From an uncultured Duncaniella sp. (GTDB lineage: Bacteria > Bacteroidota > Bacteroidia > Bacteroidales > Muribaculaceae), in NCBI GenBank assembly GCA_910576785.1, contig CAJTJG010000024.1, positions 1-41,160 on the forward strand: 41,160 bases of DNA, given 5' to 3'. Positions 7,793 through 15,717 of the stretch are shown here, piece by piece. How positions within the stretch are numbered: position 1 is the first letter of the stretch; each line of letters begins with the position of its first letter. The notes under the pieces were generated by a model. It was not told the DNA's origin and ran no database searches. It saw only the letters and a program-made list of their open reading frames with translations. The position numbers and the translations under genes are program-made.

Positions 7793-9109
7793 TCAGAGGT
7801 TGAAAGCGGCCTTGACGGCGGGGACGGCGTCGAGCTTCTCCCAGGTGAAGAGCTCCACCTCTTTCACGACATCAGGCTCATACTTGGAGTGGAAATGCTT
7901 GGTGACCACCCGGGGTGTACGACCCATATGGCCATAGCTCGCTGTCTCGCGATAGATGGGTTCACGCAGCTTGAAGCGGCGTTCTATGGCGTAGGGGGTC
8001 ATGTCGAAGCAGGGCATCTCCTGCACCTTGGCGGCGATCTCCGCATCGGTCATGTCAACGTTGGCGGTGCCACGCGTATCGATGCACAGGCTCACAGGGG
8101 CTGCCTGGCCAATAGCGTAGGCCACCTGCACAAGAGCCTCGCGGGCCACTCCTGCGGCCACGAGATTCTTGGCTATATGGCGTGCTGCATATGCGGCCGA
8201 ACGATCCACCTTGGAGGGGTCCTTGCCCGAGAAGGCGCCGCCGCCGTGAGCGCCGCGTCCACCGTAGGTGTCAACGATGATCTTGCGTCCTGTCAGACCG
8301 GTATCGCCGTGAGGGCCACCGATCACAAACTTGCCCGTGGGATTTACCAGCAGCTTGTAGTCGTCTATCAGAGCCGCTACATCGGCCGGGAGCTGGGCCT
8401 TGACGCGGGGTATGAGCACATTGCGAACATCCTCCTCGATGATGGCACGCATCTTCTCGTCGGCCTCCTGCTGGGTCATGGATCCGGAGGGAGTGATGAA
8501 TTCGTCATGCTGGGTGGAGAGGACTATGGTGTCGACACGCAGCGGACGGTTGTCCATGTCATACTCTACCGTCACCTGACTCTTGGAGTCGGGACGCAGA
8601 TATGTGCGTATCCTGCCGTCATGCTCGTAGGTCATCTCCTTGCCCTCGCGGCGTATGGCTGCAAGTTCGAGCAACAGACGGTGGGAAAGGTCGAGGGTGA
8701 GGGGCATATAGTCGGGGGTTTCGGCACATGCGTAGCCGAACATCATGCCCTGGTCGCCGGCGCCCTGATTCTCGAGCTGCTCGCGCTCCACTCCACGGTT
8801 TATATCGGCGCTCTGCTCGTGAAGAGCCGAGAACACGCCACAGGCTTCGCCGTCAAACTTAAGCTCGCTGCGGTCATAGCCTATGTTCTTGATGACCTCG
8901 CGGGTCACGTCCATGAGATCGATGTAGGCGTTGCTCTTGACCTCACCGGCTATAATCACCTGACCTGTTGTGACAAGAGTCTCACATGCCACTTTCGACG
9001 AAGGATCGCGAGCCAGAAATTCATCAAGCACTGCGTCCGAGATCTGGTCGGCCACCTTGTCGGGATGACCTTCCGATACTGATTCTGAAGTAAAGAAGTA
9101 GGTATTCAT
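7793..9109 (-). CDS. metK: S-adenosylmethionine synthetase
   Basis: 438 residues; makes S-adenosylmethionine from ATP and methionine in the cytoplasm. The start is set at 9109 because MNTYFFTSESVSEGHPDK is the universal N-terminus (GHPDK at 14-18); the frame stays open for 88 further codons upstream, but that stretch overlaps the riboswitch candidate. Other signatures: GAGDQG (116-121, ATP loop) and GGAFSGKDPSKVDRSAAY (active-site loop). A Bacteroidota insertion makes it longer than the 384-residue E. coli enzyme. A promoter at 9384-9415 yields a leader of about 270 bases holding a SAM-II-like aptamer and a hairpin with T tract, so feedback control by SAM is likely. No clear ribosome-binding site precedes the ATG. 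Confidence 0.96.
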   Translation of the reverse strand: MNTYFFTSESVSEGHPDKVADQISDAVLDEFLARDPSSKVACETLVTTGQVIIAGEVKSNAYIDLMDVTREVIKNIGYDRSELKFDGEACGVFSALHEQSADINRGVEREQLENQGAGDQGMMFGYACAETPDYMPLTLDLSHRLLLELAAIRREGKEMTYEHDGRIRTYLRPDSKSQVTVEYDMDNRPLRVDTIVLSTQHDEFITPSGSMTQQEADEKMRAIIEEDVRNVLIPRVKAQLPADVAALIDDYKLLVNPTGKFVIGGPHGDTGLTGRKIIVDTYGGRGAHGGGAFSGKDPSKVDRSAAYAARHIAKNLVAAGVAREALVQVAYAIGQAAPVSLCIDTRGTANVDMTDAEIAAKVQEMPCFDMTPYAIERRFKLREPIYRETASYGHMGRTPRVVTKHFHSKYEPDVVKEVELFTWEKLDAVPAVKAAFNL

Positions 9110-9235
9110 AGTAAAAAAATATCGAAACAGTTCTCCTTCTCTCAAAAGTGGGGCCGGATAGCGCTGCTTCAACATTTCCCATCGGTTGGCGATTTTCAAT
9201 CCCGCAAAAAGCCGGGTCGCCGCGATGTCATCTCT

Positions 9236-9290
9236 AAAAAAGTAATCGTCATGAATAGACGGCCCGAAGAGGGGGGCCGGAGGGATCATG
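9236..9290 (-). terminator. Possible attenuator hairpin in the metK leader
   Basis: Read on the reverse strand, CATGA (9290-9286) and CGGCCC (9279-9274) pair with GGGCCG (9265-9260) and TCATG (9254-9250), and a six-T tract follows at 9241-9236, nine bases after the stem. It lies 26 bases downstream of the aptamer, as expected for a transcription-attenuation platform. The same GGGCCG could instead pair with a second CGGCCC at 9156-9151. The switching mechanism is inference. Confidence 0.5.
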
Positions 9291-9315
9291 CGGTGATTTA
9301 ACCTGCACGGTGACA

Positions 9316-9368
9316 GGGCAGTTTTAGCATTTTTTGAAGTGGTTGCAAGCAGCCAAATTTGTCCACTC
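9316..9368 (-). promoter_or_regulatory. SAM-II riboswitch candidate upstream of metK
   Basis: On the reverse strand GAGTGG (9368-9363) pairs with CCACTT (9342-9337) as P1. The loop reads AAATTTGGCTGCTTGCAA and the 3' part TTCAAAAAATGCTAAAACTG, matching the known SAM-II layout (AUUU...UUGCAA in the loop, then the GCUAAAA tail). The loop GGCTG can pair with the tail CTGCC, forming the class-defining pseudoknot. SAM-II is a class of small pseudoknotted S-adenosylmethionine aptamers, described mainly from Alphaproteobacteria and some Bacteroidota. The aptamer starts only about 10 bases after the predicted transcription start and regulates the SAM synthetase gene, which makes biological sense. Confidence 0.74.
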
Positions 9369-9383
9369 ATCAAGAAGATGCTG

Positions 9384-9415
9384 CAAAGGTAGCAAGAATT
9401 TCGGTGATGTGCAAA
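9384..9415 (-). promoter_or_regulatory. metK promoter
   Basis: On the reverse strand TTTG (9415-9412) and TACCTTTG (9391-9384) are 20 bases apart, an excellent match to the Bacteroidota promoter consensus. The predicted start near 9377 sits immediately before the aptamer. Bases 9416-9623 on the other side are AT-rich and hold no gene or structure I can support. Confidence 0.78.
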
Positions 9416-9623
9416 AAAAAATTATCCGTCGTCCCGACGAATAACTTTCTTACCTTAAATCTAATACCATGAAAAACTTGTCACAAAGGTAATGCCGCCG
9501 TATCACATCTCCAAATGAATTAACAAATTTTGCATATAAATTTACAATAATTAACCAAATTTCCATTTCAGCATCAGTTTTCCGCATAAAAACCGGGAAG
9601 TATGCCATCAGAGGTCATGGCAT

Positions 9624-9657
9624 ATTGGCCCAATATCCGCAAATTTTCTTAACTTTG
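9624..9657 (+). promoter_or_regulatory. Candidate dxr operon promoter
   Basis: TAACTTTG at 9650-9657 is a good -7 element; ATTG at 9624-9627, 22 bases upstream, is a weak -33 element. It supports starting dxr at the ATG at 9688 rather than at the upstream in-frame ATG at 9625, which would lie within the promoter. Confidence 0.55.
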
Positions 9658-9687
9658 CACATTATAAATGAAAAACCGATCATCATC

Positions 9688-10836
9688 ATGGTTCACAATA
9701 TAGCCCTGCTCGGATCCACCGGCTCGATAGGCACCCAGACCCTCGATATAGTCAGGCAGTTTCCTGATCGTTTCAACGTGGCGCTGCTTGCGGCCGGGCG
9801 CAATGTGGAGCTGCTCATAGAGCAGGCAATATCATTCAGGCCATCGCTCGCCGTCATAGCCGATGAGAGCAAATACGCACGTCTGCATGAGGCCCTCGCC
9901 CCGCTCGGCATAGAGACAGCCGCCGGCAACGCTGCCCTTGCCGATGCCATGGACCGTCCTGACTTCGACACCGTAGTCACGGCCACCGTGGGCTACAGCG
10001 GCCTTCTCCCCACCATCCGCGCCATCCTCGCCGGCAAGGACATAGCCCTGGCCAACAAGGAAACCCTCGTTGTGGCCGGCGAACTCGTGACGAAGATGCT
10101 GCGTGAGTCCACCTCGCGTGTCATACCCGTCGACTCCGAGCACTCGGCCATATACCAGTGTCTCTCGGGCGAGGATCCCGAGTCAGTGAGCCGTCTCATC
10201 ATCACAGCCTCGGGCGGACCGTTCCGCACATGGACGCGCGAGCAGACAGCCTCTGTCACCGCCGAGCAGGCCCTGCGCCATCCACGGTGGAACATGGGGG
10301 CCAAGATCACCATCGACTCGGCCACGATGCTCAACAAAGCATTCGAGATCATCGAGGCCCGTTGGCTGTTCAATGTAGAGCCGGCCAAGATACAGGCGGT
10401 GGTACATCCCCAGTCGATAGTACACTCGATGGTGGAATTTGTGGACGGAGCCGTCAAGGCACAGCTCGGCATACCCGACATGCACCTCCCCATCCGCTAC
10501 GCCCTGGGCGATGCCTCGCGGCTCCCGAGGGCCGAGCGCGGCATGAGCCTGGCCGACTATGCGTCGCTGACATTCGAGGAACCAGATCCTGTGAAATTCC
10601 CCTGCCTCGCCCTGGCGCCTCTGGCCATGGAGCGCGGCGGCAATACCGCATGCGTGATCAACGCCGCCAACGAGGTGGCTGTCGACGCCTTCCTCAAAGG
10701 CCGCATCTCATTCCCGGGCATACATGACCTCATCATCCGGGCCCTCGATACGATACCATTCATACAGTCGCCGGCACTTGACGACTATGTGGCCACCCAC
10801 GAAGCCACCATCAGCCTGTGCCGCGGCCTGATCTGA
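9688..10836 (+). CDS. dxr: 1-deoxy-D-xylulose 5-phosphate reductoisomerase
   Basis: 382 residues, the usual family length. The enzyme converts DXP to 2-C-methyl-D-erythritol 4-phosphate with NADPH, the first committed step of the MEP isoprenoid pathway. The N-terminal Rossmann motif LLGSTGSIG spans residues 7-15, followed later by the metal- and substrate-binding segments PVDSEHSAIYQCL (about 145-157) and ITASGGPFR (about 170-178), and the KITIDSATMLNKAFE stretch (about 206-220). The start at 9688 is favoured by the homologous N-terminus and by the promoter just upstream. It is the first gene of a dxr-rseP-rlmI-dpp3 unit; rseP begins 10 bases after the stop, an arrangement known for isoprenoid and envelope genes in Bacteroidota. 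Confidence 0.95.
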   Translation: MVHNIALLGSTGSIGTQTLDIVRQFPDRFNVALLAAGRNVELLIEQAISFRPSLAVIADESKYARLHEALAPLGIETAAGNAALADAMDRPDFDTVVTATVGYSGLLPTIRAILAGKDIALANKETLVVAGELVTKMLRESTSRVIPVDSEHSAIYQCLSGEDPESVSRLIITASGGPFRTWTREQTASVTAEQALRHPRWNMGAKITIDSATMLNKAFEIIEARWLFNVEPAKIQAVVHPQSIVHSMVEFVDGAVKAQLGIPDMHLPIRYALGDASRLPRAERGMSLADYASLTFEEPDPVKFPCLALAPLAMERGGNTACVINAANEVAVDAFLKGRISFPGIHDLIIRALDTIPFIQSPALDDYVATHEATISLCRGLI

Positions 10837-10846
10837 CAATCATCAT

Positions 10847-12280
10847 ATGGAAACATTTCTCATAAAAGCACTGCAACTCATCGTTGCCCTGGCCTTCCTT
10901 GTGATCATACATGAGTTCGGCCACTATATCTTCGCCCGCATATTCGGCATAAAGGTAGACAAGTTCTACATGTTCTTCAACCCCGGGTTCAGCCTGATGC
11001 GCTACAATCCACGCACCAACAAGGTGGGACTGTTCGTCAAACAGGGCGACGAGGAGAAGAATACCGCCGACAAGCCGCTCATATCATTCAGCGTCGGCAA
11101 GCCTCATCCGGCTCCGACGGACGGCTCCACATCATGGCGCGACACCATCTATGGCATAGGCTGGCTCCCGCTGGGCGGCTACTGCGCCATCAACGGTATG
11201 ATCGACGAGACTAACCAGAAGATGAGCGACGTGGCCCAGCCATGGGAATTCCGCACCAAACCGGCATGGCAGCGCCTGCTCGTGATGTTCGGAGGCGTGC
11301 TCTTCAACTTCATCCTCGCTATACTCATCTATGCAGGTATAGCCTTCCACTGGGGAGCGAAGTACATCCCCTTCGAGGCCGCCACCGAGGGCTTCGACTT
11401 TGTGCCCGCCGCACAGAAAGCCGGTTTCCGCAACGGGGACATACCTCTGACGGCCGACGGAGTGAAACTCGATGCCGCCGACGGCGACTACATGCTCAGA
11501 ATGATCGAGGCCAAGGAAGTGACCGTGAAACGCGGCGCCGACACCGTGGCCATAGCCATACCCTCCGACTTCATATTCAGGCTCAACGACGACAAGGGTT
11601 TCATGGCCTACCGTCTGCCGGTCTACATAGACCGTCTTGTGCCGGGCGAGGCTGCCGTGAAAGCGGGCCTCCGCGAGGGTGACCGAATTGTGGCTGTGGA
11701 CACCATCATGACCCCGTCATACACCGAACTCACTCCCGCACTTGACGCAGCCGCCGGCCGCGAGGTGCCCGTCACGGTGGAGCGCGACGGAAGGACGCTC
11801 CGTCTCAAAGTCACCCCCAACGAAAACGGCAAACTCGGTTTCCAACTCAGGAACATCACCGACGTCTATCCTCCCGTGGTGGTGAAGTACAGCATCCTCG
11901 AGGCATTCCCCAAAGGCTGGGAGCTCGGCACATCCACTCTGGGCAACTATGTGGGACAGATGAAGCACGTCTTCACAGCCGAAGGCGCACAGAGCCTCGG
12001 CGGCTTCGGAGCCATAGGCAACATGTTTCCCGAACGGTGGAACTGGCTCACATTCTGGGAGCTCACGGCATTCCTCTCCATAGCCCTGGCATTCATGAAC
12101 ATCATCCCTATTCCCGGTCTTGACGGCGGCCACATCATGTTCCTGCTCTGGGAGGTCATCACCCGCCGCAAAGTGCCCGAAAATGTCCTCATCGCAGCCC
12201 AGTATGTAGGCATGGCCTTCCTCCTCCTGCTCCTCCTCTACGCCAACGGCAACGATATATTCAGGGCCTTCCTCAAATAA
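10847..12280 (+). CDS. rseP: RseP-family site-2 intramembrane zinc metalloprotease
   Basis: 477 residues; cuts transmembrane substrates such as anti-sigma factors inside the inner membrane. The first membrane segment carries the zinc-binding HEFGH (residues 22-26); the third ligand is in the C-terminal IPGLDGGH motif (Asp 426). Between them are a membrane segment at about 143-166 (MFGGVLFNFILA) and two PDZ-like regions, the second with RLVPGEAAVKAGLREGD. A Bacteroidota-type insertion (about 40-105) precedes WLPLGGYC. The C-terminus ends in a Leu-rich membrane segment. It follows dxr by 10 bases and the methyltransferase begins 22 bases later. An extracytoplasmic-function sigma factor lies at the right edge of the window but nothing links the two. 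Confidence 0.94.
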   Translation: METFLIKALQLIVALAFLVIIHEFGHYIFARIFGIKVDKFYMFFNPGFSLMRYNPRTNKVGLFVKQGDEEKNTADKPLISFSVGKPHPAPTDGSTSWRDTIYGIGWLPLGGYCAINGMIDETNQKMSDVAQPWEFRTKPAWQRLLVMFGGVLFNFILAILIYAGIAFHWGAKYIPFEAATEGFDFVPAAQKAGFRNGDIPLTADGVKLDAADGDYMLRMIEAKEVTVKRGADTVAIAIPSDFIFRLNDDKGFMAYRLPVYIDRLVPGEAAVKAGLREGDRIVAVDTIMTPSYTELTPALDAAAGREVPVTVERDGRTLRLKVTPNENGKLGFQLRNITDVYPPVVVKYSILEAFPKGWELGTSTLGNYVGQMKHVFTAEGAQSLGGFGAIGNMFPERWNWLTFWELTAFLSIALAFMNIIPIPGLDGGHIMFLLWEVITRRKVPENVLIAAQYVGMAFLLLLLLYANGNDIFRAFLK

Positions 12281-12302
12281 CAATAAAACAAACAGTTCAG
12301 AA

Positions 12303-13481
12303 ATGAAAACCATAACACTCAAACGGGGCAAGGAAGACTCCCTGCTCCGATTCCACCCCTGGGTGTTCTCAGGAGCCATCGCCACCCTCCCCGACGGGCT
12401 TGAGGAGGGTGAGACCGTGACCGTGGCGGCCGCCGACGGCACATGCCTGGGCACAGGTCACTACGAGATCGGATCGATAGCCGTCCGCATGCTCTCGTGG
12501 CGCGAGGAGGAGACCGGTAAGGAATTCTATGCCGAGCGGCTCGCCAACGCGTGGCAGCTGCGCCGGCGCCTCGGCCTCGTACGACCGGACAACTCCACCT
12601 TCCGCCTCGTACACGGTGAGGGCGACTTCCTGCCCGGTTGTGTGGTGGATGTCTACGGCAACACCGCCGTGCTCCAGGCCCACAGCCCCGGCATGCACTA
12701 TGCACGCAATATGATCGCCCAGGCTCTCACAGAGCTTCCCGGTGCCGGTATACGCAACGTCTACTACAAATCGGAGACCACCCTCCCGTTCAAGGCCCGC
12801 CTCGATCCGGTGAACGACTACATCATAGGCGGATTCGAGACAAACATCGCCGAGGAAAACGGACTCAAGTTCAATATCGACTGGCTCAAGGGGCAGAAGA
12901 CCGGTTTCTTCGTGGACCAGCGCGACAACCGCGCCCTGATCGAGACCTACAGCAAGGGGGCGAGAGTGCTGAACATGTTCTGCTATACCGGCGGATTCTC
13001 GGTCTATGCCATGCGCGGCGGGGCCACACTGGTACACTCCGTCGACTCCTCGGCCAAGGCCGTGGCGCTGACCGATGCCAACATAGAGCTCAACTTCCCC
13101 GGCGATCAGCGCCACACATCCTTCGCCCAGGATGCGTTCAAGTATCTCCAGGAGATGCCTGAAAGCGCCTACGACCTCATCATACTCGACCCTCCGGCAT
13201 TCGCCAAACACCGCGGAGCCATCAAGAACGCCATGGTAGGATACAGGCGCATCAACGCCGCCGCCTTCCGCAAGATAGCTCCCGGAGGCATACTCGCCAC
13301 ATTCTCATGCTCGCAGGCCATCTCCAAGGAGCAGTTCCGGTTGGCAGTCTTCACAGCCGCCGCCCAGTCGGGCCGCAAAGTGCGCATCATCCATCAGCTC
13401 ACACAGGGAGCCGACCACCCGGTGAGCATCTATCATCCCGAAGGAGAATATCTGAAGGGACTCATTTTACATGTAGAGTAA
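12303..13481 (+). CDS. rlmI: RlmI-type 23S rRNA m5C methyltransferase
   Basis: 392 residues, with an N-terminal PUA RNA-binding domain (about 1-75, starting with KRGKEDSLLRFHPWVFSGAI), an RNA-binding-like middle, and a Rossmann methyltransferase domain from about 190. Motif I is NMFCYTGGFSVYA (Phe 226), motif IV is LDPPAFAKH (Asp 296), and the catalytic Cys of m5C enzymes is expected in TFSCSQAI (Cys 336). RlmI methylates C1962 of 23S rRNA in E. coli; the same target here is inference. It lies 22 bases after rseP and 44 bases before the peptidase gene, so it is probably co-transcribed. Confidence 0.86.
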   Translation: MKTITLKRGKEDSLLRFHPWVFSGAIATLPDGLEEGETVTVAAADGTCLGTGHYEIGSIAVRMLSWREEETGKEFYAERLANAWQLRRRLGLVRPDNSTFRLVHGEGDFLPGCVVDVYGNTAVLQAHSPGMHYARNMIAQALTELPGAGIRNVYYKSETTLPFKARLDPVNDYIIGGFETNIAEENGLKFNIDWLKGQKTGFFVDQRDNRALIETYSKGARVLNMFCYTGGFSVYAMRGGATLVHSVDSSAKAVALTDANIELNFPGDQRHTSFAQDAFKYLQEMPESAYDLIILDPPAFAKHRGAIKNAMVGYRRINAAAFRKIAPGGILATFSCSQAISKEQFRLAVFTAAAQSGRKVRIIHQLTQGADHPVSIYHPEGEYLKGLILHVE

Positions 13482-13524
13482 ATCTAAGAGGCTGTCAAAA
13501 AACGACCTCTAAATACCGTGATAT

Positions 13525-15552
13525 ATGTCATTTTCCAAAACATTCATCTCAGCCATGGCTACAATCGCCATCACGGCCTGCTCGTCACACTCCGTCAAGG
13601 AGGAGACCCCGGCCGATTTCGACTATACAGTCGACCGTTTCTCCGACATAGAGGTGCTCCGCTACAAAGTGCCCGGATTCGAGGAGCTCACACCCCAGCA
13701 GCGCCTCTACATCTATTATCTCACCGAGGCAGCTATTGCCGGACGTGATATCCTATGGGATCAGAACGGACGCTACAACCTGGCCATACGCGACCTCATC
13801 GAGAACGTATATGCCAACTATTCCGGCGACCGTGAGGACAAGAACTTCAAGGCACTCGAGCTCTATCTGAAGCAGATCGAGTTTGCCAACGGCATACACC
13901 ATCACTACTCGGCCGACAAGTTCCAGCCGGCTTTTGACAAGGAATGGTTCGAGGCACAGGCCGCCGCCCTCCCCCAGCCCCTCGCAGCCGAACAGTTCGC
14001 AGTGCTCATGCCTGTCATCTTCGATCCTTCAGTGATGCCAAAGCGTGTCAACCAGGCCGCCGGTCAGGATCTCATCGTCACATCGGCCAACAACCTCTAC
14101 GGTCCCGGAGTCACCCAGGCCGAGGTAGAGAACTACTACAATGCCATCAAGGACACCACCGACCTTACCCCTGTGTCGTGGGGCCTGAACGCCCGAGTGG
14201 TAAAGAACAACGGCAAGATCGAGGAGCAGGTCTACAAGGTAGACGGTCTCTACAGTCCCGCGATATCGCGCATAGTATCGCTCCTTGAAAAGGCATCGGA
14301 ATATGCCGAGAACGACACCCAGAAGGCCATCATCGCCAAGCTCGTGGAGTTCTACCGCACCGGCGATCTCAAGGCCTTCGACGACTACTCCATAGCATGG
14401 GTGGAGGACACCGCGTCGCGCGTGGACTTCATCAACGGCTTCATAGAGAGTTATGGTGACCCCCTCGGCATGACCGGATCATGGGAGTCGATTGTAAACT
14501 TCAAGAACGAGGAAGCCAGCCAGCGCACGGAGACCATAGCCGGCAACGCCAAATGGTTTGAGGAGCATTCGCCCGTCGATCCCCGCTTCCGCAAGGAGGA
14601 CGTGAAGGGTGTGAGCGCCAAGGTGATCAACGCTGCCATCCTGGCCGGCGACGCCTATCCCGCCACCCCCATAGGCATCAACCTCCCCAACGCCAACTGG
14701 ATCCGCGCGGCTCACGGCTCCAAGTCAGTGACCATCGAGAACATCACCGACGCCTACGACAAGGCCAACCATGGCAACGGATTCAACGAAGAGTTCGTCA
14801 TCGACGAACCCACCGCCAAGCTCATTGATGATTACCTCTTCATCACCGACAATCTGCACACCGACCTGCACGAATGTCTCGGCCATGCCTCCGGGCGCCT
14901 GCTTCCGGGCGTGGATCCCGATGCCCTCAAGGCCCATGGCTCCACTCTCGAGGAGACACGCGCCGACCTCTTCGCACTCTACTATCTTGCCGATCCCAAA
15001 CTCCTCGAGCTCGGTCTGCTTGACAACCCCGAGGCCTACAAGGCAGAGTATTACAAATTCCTCCTCAACGGCCTTATGACGCAGCTCGTACGCATCGAGC
15101 CCGGCAAGGACATCGAGGAAGCCCACATGCGCAATCGTCAGCTCATCTCCAAGTGGGTGCTCGAGAAAGGCGCCCCCGACAAGGTTGTGGAGCTCGTCAA
15201 GAAGGACGGCAAGACATTCGTCCAGGTGAACGACTACGCCAAACTCCGCGATCTCTTCGGCCAGCTGCTCGGCGAGATCCAGCGCATCAAGAGCGAGGGT
15301 GACTACGAAGCCGGAGCACGCCTCGTGGAGGACTATGCCGTAAAGGTTGACCCCGAACTTCACCGCGAGGTGCTTGACCGCTATGCCAATCTCGACATCG
15401 CTCCTTACCGCGGATTCGTCAACCCCGTCTACACCCCCGTCACCGACAAGGACGGAAACATCACGGATGTCACTGTCAGCTATGAGGAGGAATTCCTACC
15501 CCAGGTGATGCGCTATTCCAAGGAGTATCGCACCCTCCCGTCCAATTATTGA
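13525..15552 (+). CDS. Dipeptidyl peptidase III (M49), predicted lipoprotein
   Basis: 675 residues. DPP III is a zinc exopeptidase that removes dipeptides from the N-terminus of short peptides. The M49 zinc motif is HECLGH (449-454) rather than the commoner HELLGH, and the second motif is EETRAD (476-481) instead of EECRAE, as in Bacteroides enzymes. The N-terminus is a short lipoprotein signal with lipobox ITAC (Cys 19), so the enzyme is probably periplasmic or outer-membrane bound, unlike the cytosolic animal enzymes. Bacteroidota copies are sometimes misnamed dihydrofolate reductase. Last gene of the dxr operon, closed by a 27-bp hairpin. An in-frame ATG at 13555 would remove the signal and is less likely. 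Confidence 0.9.
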   Translation: MSFSKTFISAMATIAITACSSHSVKEETPADFDYTVDRFSDIEVLRYKVPGFEELTPQQRLYIYYLTEAAIAGRDILWDQNGRYNLAIRDLIENVYANYSGDREDKNFKALELYLKQIEFANGIHHHYSADKFQPAFDKEWFEAQAAALPQPLAAEQFAVLMPVIFDPSVMPKRVNQAAGQDLIVTSANNLYGPGVTQAEVENYYNAIKDTTDLTPVSWGLNARVVKNNGKIEEQVYKVDGLYSPAISRIVSLLEKASEYAENDTQKAIIAKLVEFYRTGDLKAFDDYSIAWVEDTASRVDFINGFIESYGDPLGMTGSWESIVNFKNEEASQRTETIAGNAKWFEEHSPVDPRFRKEDVKGVSAKVINAAILAGDAYPATPIGINLPNANWIRAAHGSKSVTIENITDAYDKANHGNGFNEEFVIDEPTAKLIDDYLFITDNLHTDLHECLGHASGRLLPGVDPDALKAHGSTLEETRADLFALYYLADPKLLELGLLDNPEAYKAEYYKFLLNGLMTQLVRIEPGKDIEEAHMRNRQLISKWVLEKGAPDKVVELVKKDGKTFVQVNDYAKLRDLFGQLLGEIQRIKSEGDYEAGARLVEDYAVKVDPELHREVLDRYANLDIAPYRGFVNPVYTPVTDKDGNITDVTVSYEEEFLPQVMRYSKEYRTLPSNY

Positions 15553-15576
15553 TCCAAGACACGACATTTTTCTCTG

Positions 15577-15632
15577 ATAAATCTTAAAAAAGTGGCATTT
15601 TGCGTGCAAAATGCCACTTTTTTAAGATTTAT
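15577..15632. terminator. 27-bp perfect hairpin after dpp3
   Basis: Arms 15577-15603 and 15606-15632 are perfect complements around a two-base GT loop. The outer part is A/T-rich, giving six T within the right arm; the centre is GTGGCATTTTGC. It lies 25 bases past the peptidase stop and just before the next promoter, so it should insulate the two units. Confidence 0.85.
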
Positions 15633-15654
15633 TCTATATTTTTCACCCCATCTC

Positions 15655-15685
15655 TTGCATAAAAGCATCGAGTATGATAACTTTG
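15655..15685 (+). promoter_or_regulatory. Promoter of the M6 peptidase gene
   Basis: TTG at 15655-15657 and TAACTTTG at 15678-15685 are 20 bases apart, a good Bacteroidota promoter. It predicts transcription from about 15692 and so excludes the upstream in-frame ATG at 15592, which also lies inside the terminator hairpin. Confidence 0.72.
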
Positions 15686-15717
15686 CATCCGTAAGGTCAC
15701 ATTTTCTATTATCCATA

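Noticed and set aside
6802..7803. Plus-strand ORF of 333 codons overlapping plsC in another frame
   Set aside because: It begins in the hairpin loop and reads Arg/His/Pro-rich sequence out of frame with PlsC motifs.
7724..9082. Plus-strand ORF of 452 codons opposite metK
   Set aside because: Entirely antisense to metK, whose frame is certain; the translation has the His/Gly/Leu-rich look of a shadow frame and starts inside the intergenic hairpin.
13486..13510. AGAGG/CCTCT inverted repeat with GCTGTCAAAAAACG loop between rlmI and dpp3
   Set aside because: Only five pairs around a 14-base loop, with no T tract; too weak to call a terminator, and no transposase or second copy was seen to support an insertion-element scar.
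15592..15717. N-terminal extension of the M6 peptidase from an upstream ATG
   Set aside because: The region holds the right arm of a terminator hairpin and a promoter; the signal peptide starts at 15718.
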